A stretch of DNA of 64,000 bases from Allodiplogaster sudhausi (GCA_945643635.1 CALZFC010000095.1:1228501-1292500), one strand, 5' to 3'. Numbered from the stretch's first letter, positions 1 through 17,615 are shown. The notes: generated from the sequence alone by a model not told the origin. Program-made: numbers and translations.

Positions 1-5427
<5,427 letters not shown>

Positions 5428-5528
5428 TTTTTTAAAGGTTTCGCCTCCAAATTAAAATAATTTTAATTTAATTTTTACAATTAAAATTAAATCTCCATGC
5501 AAGCATGACAGGTCATTGAAACCTGCCG

Positions 5529-5567
<39 letters not shown>

Positions 5568-5568
<1 letters not shown>

Positions 5569-5708
5569 GAGAAAATTGAACAATATCAAGCCCTTCATAA
5601 AAGAACCGTTAAACTATCGTCGACATCAAAAGAACCACCTGGACGCCTCCAATCCCAATTCCTCTCCATAGCTTCAGTAAAGGCCGATCCAACCTACCTC
5701 GTCATCAC
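5568..5708 (+). other. Possible orphan exon, plus strand
   Basis: An open frame of about 47 residues ends in TYLVITKQ followed by a good donor (CAG then GTATGTTC). It contains GRLQSQFLSIASVKADPTY. I cannot find a matching acceptor upstream, where an (AT)n tract begins, nor a partner exon downstream. It may be the edge of a divergently transcribed gene starting near PMS2, or chance. Confidence 0.3.
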
Positions 5709-8180
5709 CAAACAGGTATGTTCAGTGCACAGAATGCGAGCAGTGATTTCTTAACATAAAACATTTCTTTTATAATAAGTGAAAGCTTTATTCAGTAAAC
5801 GAGAAATGAAAAACAAAACATAACAATCACTTGAAAGTAGAAATGGAAGGAGAGAGATGCGGAGAGAGAGCGAGGGAAAGAGCGAGAGAGAGAGAGAGAA
5901 AGTGATAACGACAGAGTTTTAAAAAAAAGTCTGTCTAGGTAGCCAAGCTCTAGTTAGATTGCTATCGTTTCCTAAAAATAAAAAAAATCTCTCCAACTTA
6001 TATCTTAACTCCTTTCTAGTCTACAAGAAGGCGCTCCGGTGTCCCCGCCCCCTTCCGCAACTCCCGCCTTCTTCCGCAAGCCCCGCCCCTCCTAACAAAT
6101 GGCCTGTTGCCCCTTCGCCTTCGGTATTCTCTTCTCTCTCTCCATCTCTGCTCTCCTCTCCATCTCTGCGCTCTCTTCTGCCGCCTTCTCCATCGCTCTC
6201 ATCTCTTCCAGCGACTTTACAATGCTTTTCTGAAGAAGAATTTGCATAAATTGAAGAAGAAAATACCTTAAAAAATTTAGTCTTACAAAATTAGAATAGA
6301 AATGTTTTAAGCAAAAATTTTTTACAACTTACAATTATTTTCTTCAAGCAGAAATCTATTTTATAGATTACAGTCTTGCTCGAAAAGCGAATGTAAATAT
6401 AAATCTAATCCTATGCCGTAAACATTTGAAATTTAAGCGTTTAAATGGAATCGTAAATAATAGAGAGAAAATATGGCCAAAAAAAATATTCAAGAAAAAA
6501 TCACTGACCGCCAGATGAATCTGCTCCATTTGCCAGTCGAGCTGCATGAACGAAGTCGCCAGCACTGGTCGGCCGTCTCAAAAGCTTTTTTTCTTTGACT
6601 CTCTCTCTTCACCTTCCCTTTTCTTATTCTCTCTCCCTCTCTCTCTCTTCTCTCTCTCTCTCTCTTCACCTCTCTCCCTCTATCTCTTCTCTCTCTTACT
6701 CTCTTTCTCCACCTTCCCTTCTCTCTCTCCCACATTTCCTGCTACAAAATTTCACTTAATCGCTTCCTTTTAAGCATTGGCTTCGGAGGCTACCCCTTTA
6801 CGCATTGATTATGATTCACTGATCTTTTCAATCTTTTCAACACCACCTACCCCCAGTGACATCATACCTTTGAATGAGAAGTCCGGTCCCTCCTCTAGCG
6901 GCGGTAGATCAGGGCTAACGTAGATTCTGGAAATTTTCTTTTTTTTTTCAATTTTTTTTTCATTTTCCTCCATTTTCTCCATCATACAACTTATATCCCT
7001 GTTATACGTAGCCAACAGCAAACCGAGATTCATGCTCTCCCCTTCACCTCAAATCTGTAACATAACTACTGTACGACATGCATGATATCGAGGGCGTAGA
7101 GTCCCTTTTTTCTACTTTTTTTTCAGGATTAAAGGAACAGGTAATAACATATATAACATATATAATTAATTAGCTGTCAAGACGAAATAAGAATGAACAA
7201 CTAACGGTTTTTGCCACGTCTGAAATCGTCCCTTCTCCTTGGCTCCCAAATGAGCACTCGCGGAAGATGCCATTGTTGCAGCTGCTCCCATTGTTGCTGA
7301 GGCCGGAAGGAGGAGTCTACCGGGAGAGAGAGGAAGAAGAAGTAACCGCATCACGGATCGGTTACCTGTGATGAATGACGAATTTCTTCTCATGCAATTA
7401 AAATCATCAGGGTTAAAATGTACCCTTTTTGTTTTAAATACTAACCAAATTTTGGACCTTCCTGGAGATATACCTCAACCTGATTTTGATATACAGATTT
7501 GCTATTACTGTCTCCACCTTTTGTTTTCCGGGCCATATGCCCCCTACTCCACTCTGTTTTCTAAAGCAGCCCACATTTACTCCGCGAATATCATAATATT
7601 ACATAGATATTCACTTTCAAAGCCCACAGACTGCAACTCCGCAGCGAGATAATAGATGAACGTTGAATCTTATATGCAAAGAAGAGAAAAGAAAACCACC
7701 TGAATACCAGTCCTAAGTCCTGGCCGCTTTAAAAACCCGGCAACTTCTTGATATTTTCTAGCATGATTCGCACACCGAGAATTACAAATAATTCACATGG
7801 ACGAAACCAAGAAAAAATAAAACAGCATTAGAAAGAAAAACAAAAATACTTTATCGCCTTCTCATTTACAGGATTTCAAATCGATAAAGATACAATAAAT
7901 AATAACTGTTAAGTTTGACAGGGAGGACGGAGTAAAAGTGTCAAAGATGAAAAAGAAGTAGAAGAAAACAGTTCGGACAAAAAAGTCTCCACTACCACCA
8001 ACAATTGGTTTTTAAATCAAACTTCAACGAATAACCTGAACAGATGATATTGGATGGAAAATATGGAAATAGATTGGAAGAGTCAATGGTTAGACATCGC
8101 GTAGTAGCACATCTTTTCATGTGATTCAACTATTACTCGGTGCTTCTTGAATAACTGCTTCTTGAATAATTTGCGGATAA
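5709..8180. other. Intergenic stretch without a convincing gene
   Basis: Holds pyrimidine-rich DNA (6040-6215, 6600-6735) and short minus-strand open frames at 6490-6570, 6809-6930 and 7180-7390, one reading LPPLEEGPDFSFKGMM, with plausible splice signals but no recognisable family and no consistent linking. Could contain a small rapidly evolving gene; I would not annotate one. Confidence 0.5.
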
Positions 8181-8194
8181 TACCAAGCAACGAG

Positions 8195-8353
8195 GAGAGA
8201 GTGTGAGATAGACAGGGAGAGAAGATAACAGAGAGAGCGCGAGAGAAAGAGAGAGAGAAAGAAAGTGAGAGAAAAAGAGAGAGAGAAATAGAGAGAGAGA
8301 AAGAGAGAAATAGAGAGAGAAAGAGCGAGAGAGAAATAGAGAGAGAGCGAAAT

Positions 8354-8394
<41 letters not shown>

Positions 8395-8398
8395 TCCC
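8195..8398. repeat. (GA)n microsatellite 3' of CDC40
   Basis: Interrupted GA tract starting 17 bases beyond the CDC40 stop codon (gene sense CT). It probably lies in the 3' untranslated region or just downstream. Confidence 0.85.
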
Positions 8399-8414
8399 TT
8401 TCCATTCCTCTCCC

Positions 8415-8902
8415 TTAATCCCACATCTTGATGACTCCGTCCCATCCGGCAGTCACAATCTTGCTCTTCTCATGTGGATGCCACAACGTGGAGATGCACG
8501 TCTGGTCGTGGGCCTTCCATCTTAAGAAAAAGTACGGTATTCTTAAAAAGTAGATATTCTTAAAAAGCGATATTCTAAAAACTACGATATTCTTTAAAAA
8601 GTACAGTATTTTAAAAAAGTAATATTTAAAAAAAACGATTTTGTAAATTCTGCTTGGGTATCAAAATATAACCATAACATATGTAATGATTTTTTTTTAG
8701 CTTCATGGAGTCCAAATCAATGTTCCTACACCTCAGCATATTATCTATCGCTTTCCCTCACTTTCTCTATCTCTCTCTCTCTGTCTCTATTACTCCTTCT
8801 CTCTCTCTCTCTCTCTCTCCGCTCTCCCCCTCTCTCTTTCTTCCTCCCCGCGCTCTCTCTCTCTCTCTCTCTCCGCTCTCCCCCTCTCTCTTTCTTCCTC
8901 CC

Positions 8903-8937
<35 letters not shown>

Positions 8938-11900
8938 CTCTCCCCTCTCTCTTTCTTCCTCCCCTCGCTCTCTCTCTCTCTCTCTCTCCGCTCTCCCCCT
9001 CTCTCTTTCTTCCTCCCCGCTCTCTCTCTCTCTCCGCTCTCCCCCTCTCTCTTTCTTCCTCCCCGCTCTCTCTCTCTCCGCTCTCCCCCTCTCTCTTTCT
9101 TCCTCCCCGCTCTCTCTCTCTCTCTCTCCGTTCTCCCCCTCTCTCTTTCTTCCTCCCCTCGCTCTCTCTCTCTCTCTCTCTCTCCGCTCTCCCCCTCTCT
9201 CTTTCTTCCTCCCCTCGCTCTCTCTCTCTCTCCTCTTACCTGGCAACAATCTTGTGCGAGCGCCAATCCCAGATGAAGACCTTTCCGTCTGCATCGCCAG
9301 ACATGAGGAAGCTGGAAGAAAAAGAAAGAATAATGTTAATGATAATAATGCGGATTTCTAAAAAAAAAATCAATTTGAGGCCTTATATTTATTTATTTCG
9401 ATATTTATAATTTCCAATTTGTAAATTAAAGAAAAAAATCAAATGGAGAACACAAACCTCATGTCCGGACTGAAATCCGTTTGGCAGGCGTAACCAGCAG
9501 AGTTGTGACCCTCAAATTATTTATAAATTAAGTTTTTTTTATTTAACATCCTTTTTCATACAAATTGTTATCATTTTATTTTTTTAAATAATAAAAAATA
9601 TTTTAAAATAAAAATAGCTCGCGCCAACTCATACATAAATTAAATAACTTTTTTAAACATTCTTTTCGTTAATTTTTTTATCAATTTGTTCTAATTAAAA
9701 AATATATTTTCAAATAAAACTAGTTCGCGCCAATTCCTGACCTTGAACGCCTTCTTCTTCGCAAAGCGAAGCTTGTCATCAATAAGCTGGAAGAGCACGA
9801 TACGATTGTCCATCGACTGGCCGACAATCCATTTCTCTGGAAATGGATTTATAAGCAATGAGAGGAAGGGTGGGGGGGGGGGGGGTGAGGTTGGCACGGG
9901 GGGATCTCCCTGGAGCTCCAACACACTTTAGAAAGACTGTATACATTCATTTTAAATTGTGTCAATTAATATAACTATATATTCAAAAAAAGTTGTAAAA
10001 ACTAAAACACGGCCACGGACCAAATTGTAAAAACTAAAACACGGCCACGGACCAAATAGTAAAAACTAAAACACGGCCACGGACCAAATAGTAAAAACTA
10101 AAACACGGCCACGGACCAAATAGTAAAAACTAAAACACGGCCACGGACCTGTCGGCGACTTCGTCATGGTGGGAATGGCGTGCAAGCCCGCATTCTGGAT
10201 CAGCTTCGTGTCCACCGGAATCTCCCACTCCCAGATGCGGATCGATTTGTCCTCTGGAAAAGGATGTTTTTTTTTTATTTTATGTTTTTATTTTAAGTAC
10301 TATCTATTATTATTTCGTATTCAAACTTTTTTTTTTATAATTTAGGGCTTGTTATAATAGATCAGATTAAATCATATAAATCGCTTCCAATTGGAGATTT
10401 AAAAAAAATTATTTAATTAATTTTTTTGGAGAACTAGTAATATTTTAATAAAAATAAATATAAATATAAGAAATTAAAATTCTGACCACTTGTAGAGACC
10501 ATACGACGATTCTTGTCGAAGAAGGTGACTGACATAACTCCGCCAAGATGACGATCGTATTCCTGCAAATTTTCCGTTTATCAAGTCTCAAAAGGAAGGG
10601 CTAGAAAAAAAAATCAATAATTCGAATTACCCAGTTTTGCACATTTAGGCATGCAAGACAAAATGATTTATTTCTTGGATATTCTGGTAGTTTATATTGG
10701 ATAGATAGTAGATATAAATTCTAGAACATCCCTGCGATAACGTTTTGATCTAATTGTGATTTAATCCTATGCCATTACATGTTGCCTACTTTCAGTTCGA
10801 GATTCATTCACTAGGCCTCAGATGAAGAAGGTTCAGTGTGATAAATTCAATTATTTACTGCTATTCCTAGAGAATTAATGATGTCCAAATATTCGTAGAT
10901 AATTACTAAACTAATTCAAATGGTTAAGAGAACTGTGGAAATTAAGTACAAACTATTTATGAACAATTTTAACACCGCGGTCAACTTTGGCCCGCACCGC
11001 AGAAGTGCTAAAAGTGGTGTTGTGCAGCGGTCCGCGTTTGGAAAACGGGGTTGCCTATTTATAATGATAGGCGTTTCCACATTCGGAAGTCCTATTTCAT
11101 CCCTGGCATCATGAGGCCACAAAGGGAGGGCAGATCGTTTGAATGTACCCCAGCATAGAGTAGTACGCTGTATTGGCTGCTGTCTGTTCTAGATCAATCA
11201 CAACTTTGAATCAACTAATTGTGTTTTAGACCATTGCATAATACTCTATTGTATCAATTAAGGTGATTTATGACTCGATCTAAAAATTTTCGGGTTTAGT
11301 TTCCTGCCTTATTGGGCACGGTACTACTCTATTCCAGCGTACATTCAAACGATCTGCCCCTCCCTTTGTGGAATCATGAAGCCAGGGATGAAGTAAGGCT
11401 GCTGAAGAGATAAAAGCTATTTACTATCATTATAGATAGGCAAACCCGTTTTCCAAACACAGACCCCTGCACAACACCACTTTTAGCACTTCTGCGGTGC
11501 GGGCCAAAGTTGACCGCGGTGTTAAAATCGTTCATTAATAGTTTGTACCTAATTTTAACAGTTATTTTAACCATTTGAATTAGTTTAGTAATTATCTACG
11601 AATATTTGGACATAATTAATTCTCTAGGAATAGCAGTAAATAATTGAATTTATCACGCTGAACCTTCTTCATCTGAGGCCGAGTGAATGAATCTCGAACT
11701 GAAAGTAGGCAACATGTAATGGCATAGGATTAGATCACAATTAGATCAAAAAGTTATCGCAGTAATGTTCTAGAATTCAGATCTACTATCTATCCAATAT
11801 AAACTACCAGAATATCCAAGAAATAAATCATTTTGTCTTGCATGCCTAAATGTGCAAAACTGGGTAATTCGAATTATTGATTTTTTTTCTAGCCCTGTAT

Positions 11901-13340
11901 TGGATCAATGAAACCAATAATCTGCTACTATAATTCTGGCACCATACAGAAACAACGCTGAAAATTTCATGAAGTTTCGTCAACGTTGAAGGAAAATATA
12001 GCAAAATATCATGGTGTTCGTATCTTTTTGCACGGTTTACCAGATTGTCTATATAAACGCGGACCGGGATATATGAATACCGTATACCTGAACAATGTCG
12101 CCCGACCGTACGTCCCACTGCACCATCTTCTTGTTGCTCATGCCTGCGATGAGATTGTGATTCTTGTCATCGTCCGGATGGAATCGCACGCAGTTCGCCG
12201 TGTGGCCAGTGTGGAAGCGCTGCTTCACCTGCAGGGCTCTCTTCTGATTGTGAGGTCAACTCATTTTTGGTCAACTCATTTTTGGTCAAATGAGAGTTGG
12301 TCAGACTTTGCGATATAACTCACCTGATAAACACAGTGACTATCAACTGGTAAACACAGTCACTTTCATGATCTGCTAAACACACTAGTAAGTAATGGTG
12401 CTTAAAACAGTAAGAATTGCTCTTGCTCTAATGGTTAAAACAGGGTAAGCCCATTATACTGAATATCATATATTGGCCGTTTTTTCTCTCTTTTTTTTCG
12501 AACACTATCAAGAGCAGAGCACATAATCGTGTCTTTTGATATAGCGGGTTACGGTAAACAAATTTATCAACGCACTTATATCCTTTTTCCTACCCACCCC
12601 ACCGCCCCAAATTTCACAATTTTCTTCCTCCTCTCCAACCTGGACCGACTCCGTGTCCCACAGCGCTCAGGGAAAAGTGCGCGAATTCAAATATGAGTTT
12701 TCTATTCCTCCTCTCCAACCTGGCCCGACTCCGTGTCCCACAGCTTGATGTACTTGTCAAAGGAGGCCGACGCGAATTCGGTGCCGTCATTGTTGAAGGC
12801 GACATCCTTCACCGGCAGGCGATGCCCTTCGTACGTGCGGATCAGCGAGCGATTACCGTACACCTCCCAGAGCTTGACCTGAAAAAGACGAGGAGTCTTG
12901 AGTGGAAAAGACGGGTCTTGAGTGGAAAAGACGAGGGGTCTTGAGTGGAAAAGACGAAGGGTCTTGAGAGGAAAAGAAGGGTCTTGATTGGAAAAGACGG
13001 GTCTTCGTCTGGGAAAGAAAGTTCTTGACCTGAAAAAGAAGGGCTCTTGGTATGGAAATTAGCATTTTGTATTCTAAAGAACAAGATTAGGCATCAAAAT
13101 ACGGCGTATTGTTAGTTACTTTCTGAAATATATCGTTTAAATGGCAATTTTTATTTATTATTTTCTAATAGATATTGTCCGATAATGGAGATCAATATCC
13201 GGCCGGCAAAGAGGAAGAAAGGCGTACTCGATTATCCATTGCACAGCTGAGCAGGAGATGCGCACTCTTCGGGAACCAGCGGAGAGCGTTGATGCCACGC
13301 GCGTGGCCTTTGTAGGTGTGGAGCTGGAAAGAGGAAGGCG

Positions 13341-13372
<32 letters not shown>

Positions 13373-13549
13373 GGGAGAGAGAGAGAAAGAGAGAGAGAGA
13401 GTGGGAGAGTGGGAGAGAGAGATAGACTGATTGCCGGAAAGACAGAGTGACAGAAAAAATGACAGACAGAGAGCGAGACTGAGAAGGGGACATTGAGAAG
13501 AAAGGGAGAGACAGATAGAAAGATATAGTGGGAGAAAGAGTGAGAAAGT

Positions 13550-13582
<33 letters not shown>

Positions 13583-13732
13583 GGAGAGAGGGAGAGAGAG
13601 AGAGACAGCGAGAGAGAGAGAGAGAGAGGGAGAGAGAGAGGGAGAGAGAGAGACAGACAGAGAGAGAGACAGCGAGAGAGAGAGAGCGAGAGAGAGAGAG
13701 GGAGAGACAGCGAAAGAGAGAGAGAGAGAGAG

Positions 13733-13771
<39 letters not shown>

Positions 13772-14328
13772 ATACTGACATGCTTCTTGGGGATGAAGCA
13801 TCTGTCAGGCGTAGAATCCGGTCGCAGGTTGACTCCCGTGAAGGACGGCACGGCCATGAACGTGCGTCCCTGGTAGTCGACCTTCTCCTTCACTAAAGTT
13901 GGAAAGAGGGGAACTTTAAGCTTATAATTTCTTGAATATTTACACAAAGTCAACTTAAAGAACGCAATAACTGCTTTTTTATTTGTAAACAAATAAAAGG
14001 CGATAAAAAAGCAGTTTTTTTTTCTTCTAAGAAATATATATCTTTTTAAATGGTGTTCTAACGATGGAAAGTAGACTTCTCCTCTGCTTGATGCTGTTCT
14101 TCTTGCTGCTTTCTCTTGAAACTAAAAGCGGAGACAACGTTCATAAAAGAAGTTATTAAATTGACGTATTTAAAAGTCATAAAAGCTCACTATACTTTAA
14201 TTTCATACAGTATGTATTGTGGAAGAGAAGATACAAAGAGAGATATTGGAAAACTAGCAACTGGAGCGAGAGGGGGATAGAGAGAGTGAGAGACAGATGG
14301 AGAGAGCGAGAGGAAGAGAGAACGAACG

Positions 14329-14366
<38 letters not shown>

Positions 14367-14410
14367 GAAGAGAGTGAGAGAGAGAGAGAGAGCGAGAGGA
14401 AGACAGTGAG

Positions 14411-14443
<33 letters not shown>

Positions 14444-14454
14444 AAGACAGTGAG

Positions 14455-14500
<46 letters not shown>

Positions 14501-17095
14501 GGAACGTGTTCTCTAACCGTCTGCTGTTCTTCTGCCTCTTCTCCGTGATGATATCCATCTCCTTCTGCAACTCGGGATCTGGCTTCGACACCTTCTCTTC
14601 ATTCACGTAACATGCCCATGGACCTGGAACATGGACAAATATACTTGAAGATTTGTCAATGACGAACCTCGATCTATAATTTCCAAAAAAAAAAAGTTCT
14701 AATCCACTTATATAATAACCCACTACGGTGTTTTAATAGATGATATCGTAGCTCTCTGCTCTGGAAATTCGTATGGAACCAACACATTTTCCCTGATAAA
14801 AAATTATATTAAACAATTGTCGAGATAAGGTATACGCTCCAAACTTCCTTTCCACCAAGGATATCTCCTTGCACGAAAGCGCGCAAAACCTCCATTCTTT
14901 CTCCTCACGCAGATATGCCCATTAAGATCTCCAATGAAATGTCCGCCGCGACCCAACCCAGACATCTCTCCCTGAAATTCCGCGCGGGACCCATTTCTTT
15001 GAAATTCCGCGAGGGACCCATTTCTTTGGAATTCCGCGCGGGACCCTCTTATTTCGAATTCCGCGCGGGACCCATTTCTTTGTAATTCCGCGCGGGACCC
15101 TCTTCTTCTCCTCACCCAGATATCCCTCGACATCGGCCGAGTCGTCATTCCTCGCCCTCTTCCTCTTCTCTCCGCCCGTCTTCTGCGAGTCGAAGAGAGA
15201 TCCTCCATTCTTGGCCACCGCCACTTCCTTCGCGCCGATGAACTCGTCAGCTGCGAAGAGGATGACAATAAAATCAGAAAAATAAATTTTTAACTTAAAA
15301 GTAATATTTGCAACAAAAAATTTCCTCATTTTTATACCTTTATTTTCCCCCAATCTATCTTCGTATTTGGCTATTTTTTCTACTTTCTCTAGATCAATGT
15401 AATAGCATTTCAATTTCTTTGATTTTCCATTCTTTCCTTGTTTCTTTTCCTCTTCTTTCTCCCCTCGTCTCCCACTCTCCTTCTCTCTCACTCTCTGTCT
15501 TCTTTGTCTCCATCTCTCTCTCTCTCTTAATGCTCTCTCTCTCTTTCTCCCCCTCCCTCCCTCTTCTCTCTCTCTCCCTCTCTCTCACCTTTATCCGCCG
15601 TCGGATTCCTTGCGTATCCGAGCGTGTCGAAGCTTCTGATCTCTCTCTCAAAGTGGAAGTGGTTGACGTGCGCCGGCTCAACATAGCCAGTCAGCGTGTT
15701 CTTCGGCGCGCGCTGCCGTGCCGATTTGAACGGATTCGACGGTCCCGCCTGGAAAAGTGAGTGATTCAGGGTTGAGTAGGACATTACAGAAAACTTACAC
15801 TCGACGACTTCCAAGGCAAACTAAAATACTGGCACTTTTTTTCGCGCCTTCGCAATTTTCAACTTAAAATATCTTATCCACATGGCAGACCAGCATAGAA
15901 ACAAAAAAATAATGCTTGAACGACTGCACTGCAACAACCTATCAATCCTGGTCTACTATTTGTTAAGGAAAATCATTTTGAAAAATAAATTGGGACAGTA
16001 AGCAGGAGTCATGTCATGTCTCGTCGATTGAAAAGCATAATGATCCATTTTGGAAGTATGAAAACATTTTCAGCATAAAAAAACTCGATACAGTAATCTT
16101 TCCATTTATACAGTATTCAGCTTGAGAAAGCAATGATCAATAGTGGCATCGAAAAAAAGAATGTGCTAGACATATTTAGGATATTACAGAAACCAGTATA
16201 TGGTTTGACTTCCAATGCACACTAAAAAACGCCGACCAAACCTCGGGCAGGAAAAGCTCCTCATACTTGGCATTACGTGTCAGCTCCCGCGTCTGCTCGT
16301 CAATGATGGCCACGGTGTTCTTCTTGGCCTCCGGAACGACGTCTGGGGCTGCCTGAAAAAATGGGCATTTGAAATTCGCGCCAATTTTAATCTCTAGATA
16401 ATTCTACCGCGTCAACTTAAAATTTGCCAATACATCGAATTAATGAACATTGAAGCAAAAAAGCTCGCTAATAAATGATTTTTAAGGCATATAATTGAGA
16501 AAACAATAAGTTTCATTGAAGTTGCCGCGAATATTTAAGAGAAATTGTAATAGAAAATCTACTGCTGATATATGTAAGTCATATTATTTGAAAAATATCT
16601 AAATTGCAACCGAACATTATCTCAAAAATAGTGTGTGATGTTTTATTGTTAGCCTTGTAGTATGCTTTGCAGAAAAGTGAGATTCCAAGAAAAATAGAAA
16701 ACGATTTGTCGCTGCATAAGGAAACCTTCAAGCATGGCATTAAACGAGGATTAACCTGTTTCAAATGGACAACTACAAGAATTGTTATAAATATATACTG
16801 ATTTTCCACTACAAATGATGAACAATAAATAACACAAGTTCAAGTGCGAAAATTGTTGCTTGGTCTAGTGTCAGGATTTTTTTTACAGAAACAATACTTT
16901 TCCTGATAACGCATCTCGAGTAAAAACAAGTAAATTAATGCTAGAGAAAAAATATAAACCAGTGAACATGCAAAAACACACAAGTACTACCTGAACAGAG
17001 AGCGAGAGCGATAAGGGCGCGTTGATGTCAAACTGCGTCTGCTCGGAATCGTCCTCGTCGCTGTCGCCGGTGACATAACTCTTCAGAAAGTCCAT
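8415..17095 (-). CDS. CDC40: Pre-mRNA-processing factor 17 (CDC40/PRP17), complete, 16 exons
   Basis: WD40 protein of the spliceosome needed for the second catalytic step of splicing; nuclear. Exons 5' to 3': 16991-17095, 16242-16352, 15589-15748, 15116-15250, 14518-14623, 14063-14121, 13780-13892, 13228-13323, 12720-12878, 12088-12228, 10487-10562, 10149-10253, 9742-9836, 9458-9510, 9240-9311, 8415-8520. Every join has GT-AG and closes in phase, summing to 1692 nt (563 aa), close to the human length of about 579. The start is MDFLKSYVTGDSDEDD. Family marks are NTLTGYVEPAHVN, GPWACYVNEEKV, DYQGRTF, the WD40 run opening at HTYKGHARGINALRWFP, AGMSNKKMVQWDVRSGDIVQ, EYDRHLGGV, VGQSMDNRI, GYACQTDFSPDM and the C-terminal GWDGVIKMWD before TAA. 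Exons are strongly conserved but introns are loaded with microsatellites, minisatellites and a foldback element. Adjacent PMS2 is on the same strand, 3 kb away. Confidence 0.96.
8522..8645. repeat. Acceptor-adjacent tandem array, CDC40 last intron
   Basis: About five degenerate copies of a 15-25 base unit (gene sense CTTTTTAAGAATATC) sit directly in front of the TTTCTTAAG acceptor of the last CDC40 exon. The unit resembles the acceptor itself. Confidence 0.75.
8765..9235. repeat. Compound (CT)n minisatellite in CDC40 intron
   Basis: A higher-order repeat. A unit of roughly 55-70 bases, (CT)n followed by CGCTCTCCCCCTCTCTCTTT and CTTCCTCCCC, recurs about eight times with variable CT length. 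In gene sense it is GA-rich and starts right at the donor GTAAGAGGAGAG after exon 15. Confidence 0.95.
9870..9903. repeat. Poly-G tract in CDC40 intron
   Basis: Run of about 13 G within a G-rich stretch, a common site of length errors in assemblies. It lies in the intron upstream of the exon at 9742-9836. Confidence 0.7.
9990..10148. repeat. 32-bp tandem array that repeats the CDC40 exon 12 donor
   Basis: Five near-identical copies of a 32 base unit. In gene sense each copy begins GTCCGTGGCCGTGTTTTAG and the first copy begins exactly at the 5' splice site after the exon at 10149-10253. Each copy therefore carries a candidate donor. Confidence 0.95.
10597..11896. mobile_element. 1.3 kb foldback element in CDC40 intron 10
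   Basis: Two inverted arms of about 550-590 bp (10597-11180 and 11310-11896) separated by a short spacer. The ends read AGGGCTAGAAAAAAAA and its complement, and the arms match closely throughout, including GGTAATTCGAATTATTGA and CAACATGTAATGGCATAGGA. No transposase is encoded; open frames such as 10916-11122 are chance. A palindromic non-autonomous DNA transposon (MITE or foldback type) is the likeliest reading. I could not identify a clear target duplication. Confidence 0.85.
12250..12300. repeat. 16-bp tandem repeat near CDC40 exon 10 acceptor
   Basis: Three copies of TGGTCAACTCATTTT-like unit, about 20 bases outside the 3' splice site of the exon at 12088-12228. Confidence 0.8.
12615..12745. 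repeat. Duplicated CDC40 exon 9 end plus donor
   Basis: The last 25 or so bases of the exon at 12720-12878 and its donor (gene sense GACACGGAGTCGG, CCAG, then GTTGGAGAGGAGG) recur about 82 bp into the intron near 12630-12665 with few changes. The exon edge has been tandemly copied. Confidence 0.9.
12879..13042. repeat. Tandem array of the CDC40 exon 9 acceptor
   Basis: About seven copies of a 17-24 base unit. The distal copy (13022-13036) in gene sense is CTTTTTCAGGTCAAG, identical to the true acceptor plus first exon bases at 12873-12887. The intermediate copies are decayed forms such as CTTTTCCACTCAAG. Confidence 0.92.
13338..13770. repeat. (GA)n microsatellite in CDC40 intron
   Basis: GA-rich tract occupying the intron between the exons at 13780-13892 and 13228-13323; CT-rich in gene sense and running into the acceptor. 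Confidence 0.92.
14265..14500. repeat. (GA)n microsatellite in CDC40 intron
   Basis: Interrupted GA tract in the intron downstream (gene sense) of the exon at 14518-14623. A 14-base motif, GAAGACAGTGAGAA, is repeated within it. Confidence 0.9.
14900..15118. repeat. 27-bp minisatellite and donor copy in CDC40 intron 4
   Basis: Five copies of a 26-28 base unit containing GAATTCCGCGCGGGACCC (14975-15105). At its far end (14895-14915) lies a second near copy of the exon 4 donor: gene sense GGATATCTGGGTGAGGAG at the true site and GCATATCTGCGTGAGGAG at the copy. The array stays open in frame with exon 4 (repeated VPRGI), so retention would extend the protein. Confidence 0.88.
15470..15588. repeat. 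(CT)n tract starting at CDC40 exon 3 donor
   Basis: In gene sense the donor GTGAGAGAGAGG is itself the start of a GA tract of about 110 bases. Confidence 0.85.
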
Positions 17096-17564
17096 CTGGA
17101 AGGCAACGTCAGTGATTATGATATAATTATCACCAAGATAACCATAATCAAGCTAAATAACAACGGAAGAACATGAATGAATACCTCGAGATTGGGCGCC
17201 CTTTTTTCGAAAAATCTTAAAATTTCGGTGCGTTGGAATTACACCACGCACTATGCACAGTTTAAAATTGTAATTATCACTAATAATGTAAACAATAAAA
17301 TAACACCAGACTTCGATAGAGTGCACTCAATGAAACAAAAGTTATTTTTAAACAAAACACAAAATTTGTTTAGAAACGTTGAGTTATGCTAATAGCGCTA
17401 ACTAGAATTATCTTTAATTATCTGCACGGCTCCGAAATGCCTATCAATGTTCCATCTCGCGCTGCCGTCATAATTTTTTCGTGTTTTTTCTTCGTTAAGT
17501 TACACACCTCCCGTTTTCATTATATCTGTTTCTTACCTTTCGCACTCGCTCTGTCTTGCTTCAC

Positions 17565-17567
17565 TCT

Positions 17568-17615
<48 letters not shown>

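Noticed and set aside
9990..10148. CRISPR-like regular repeat
   Set aside because: Units are contiguous without unique spacers and lie in an intron of a eukaryotic gene.
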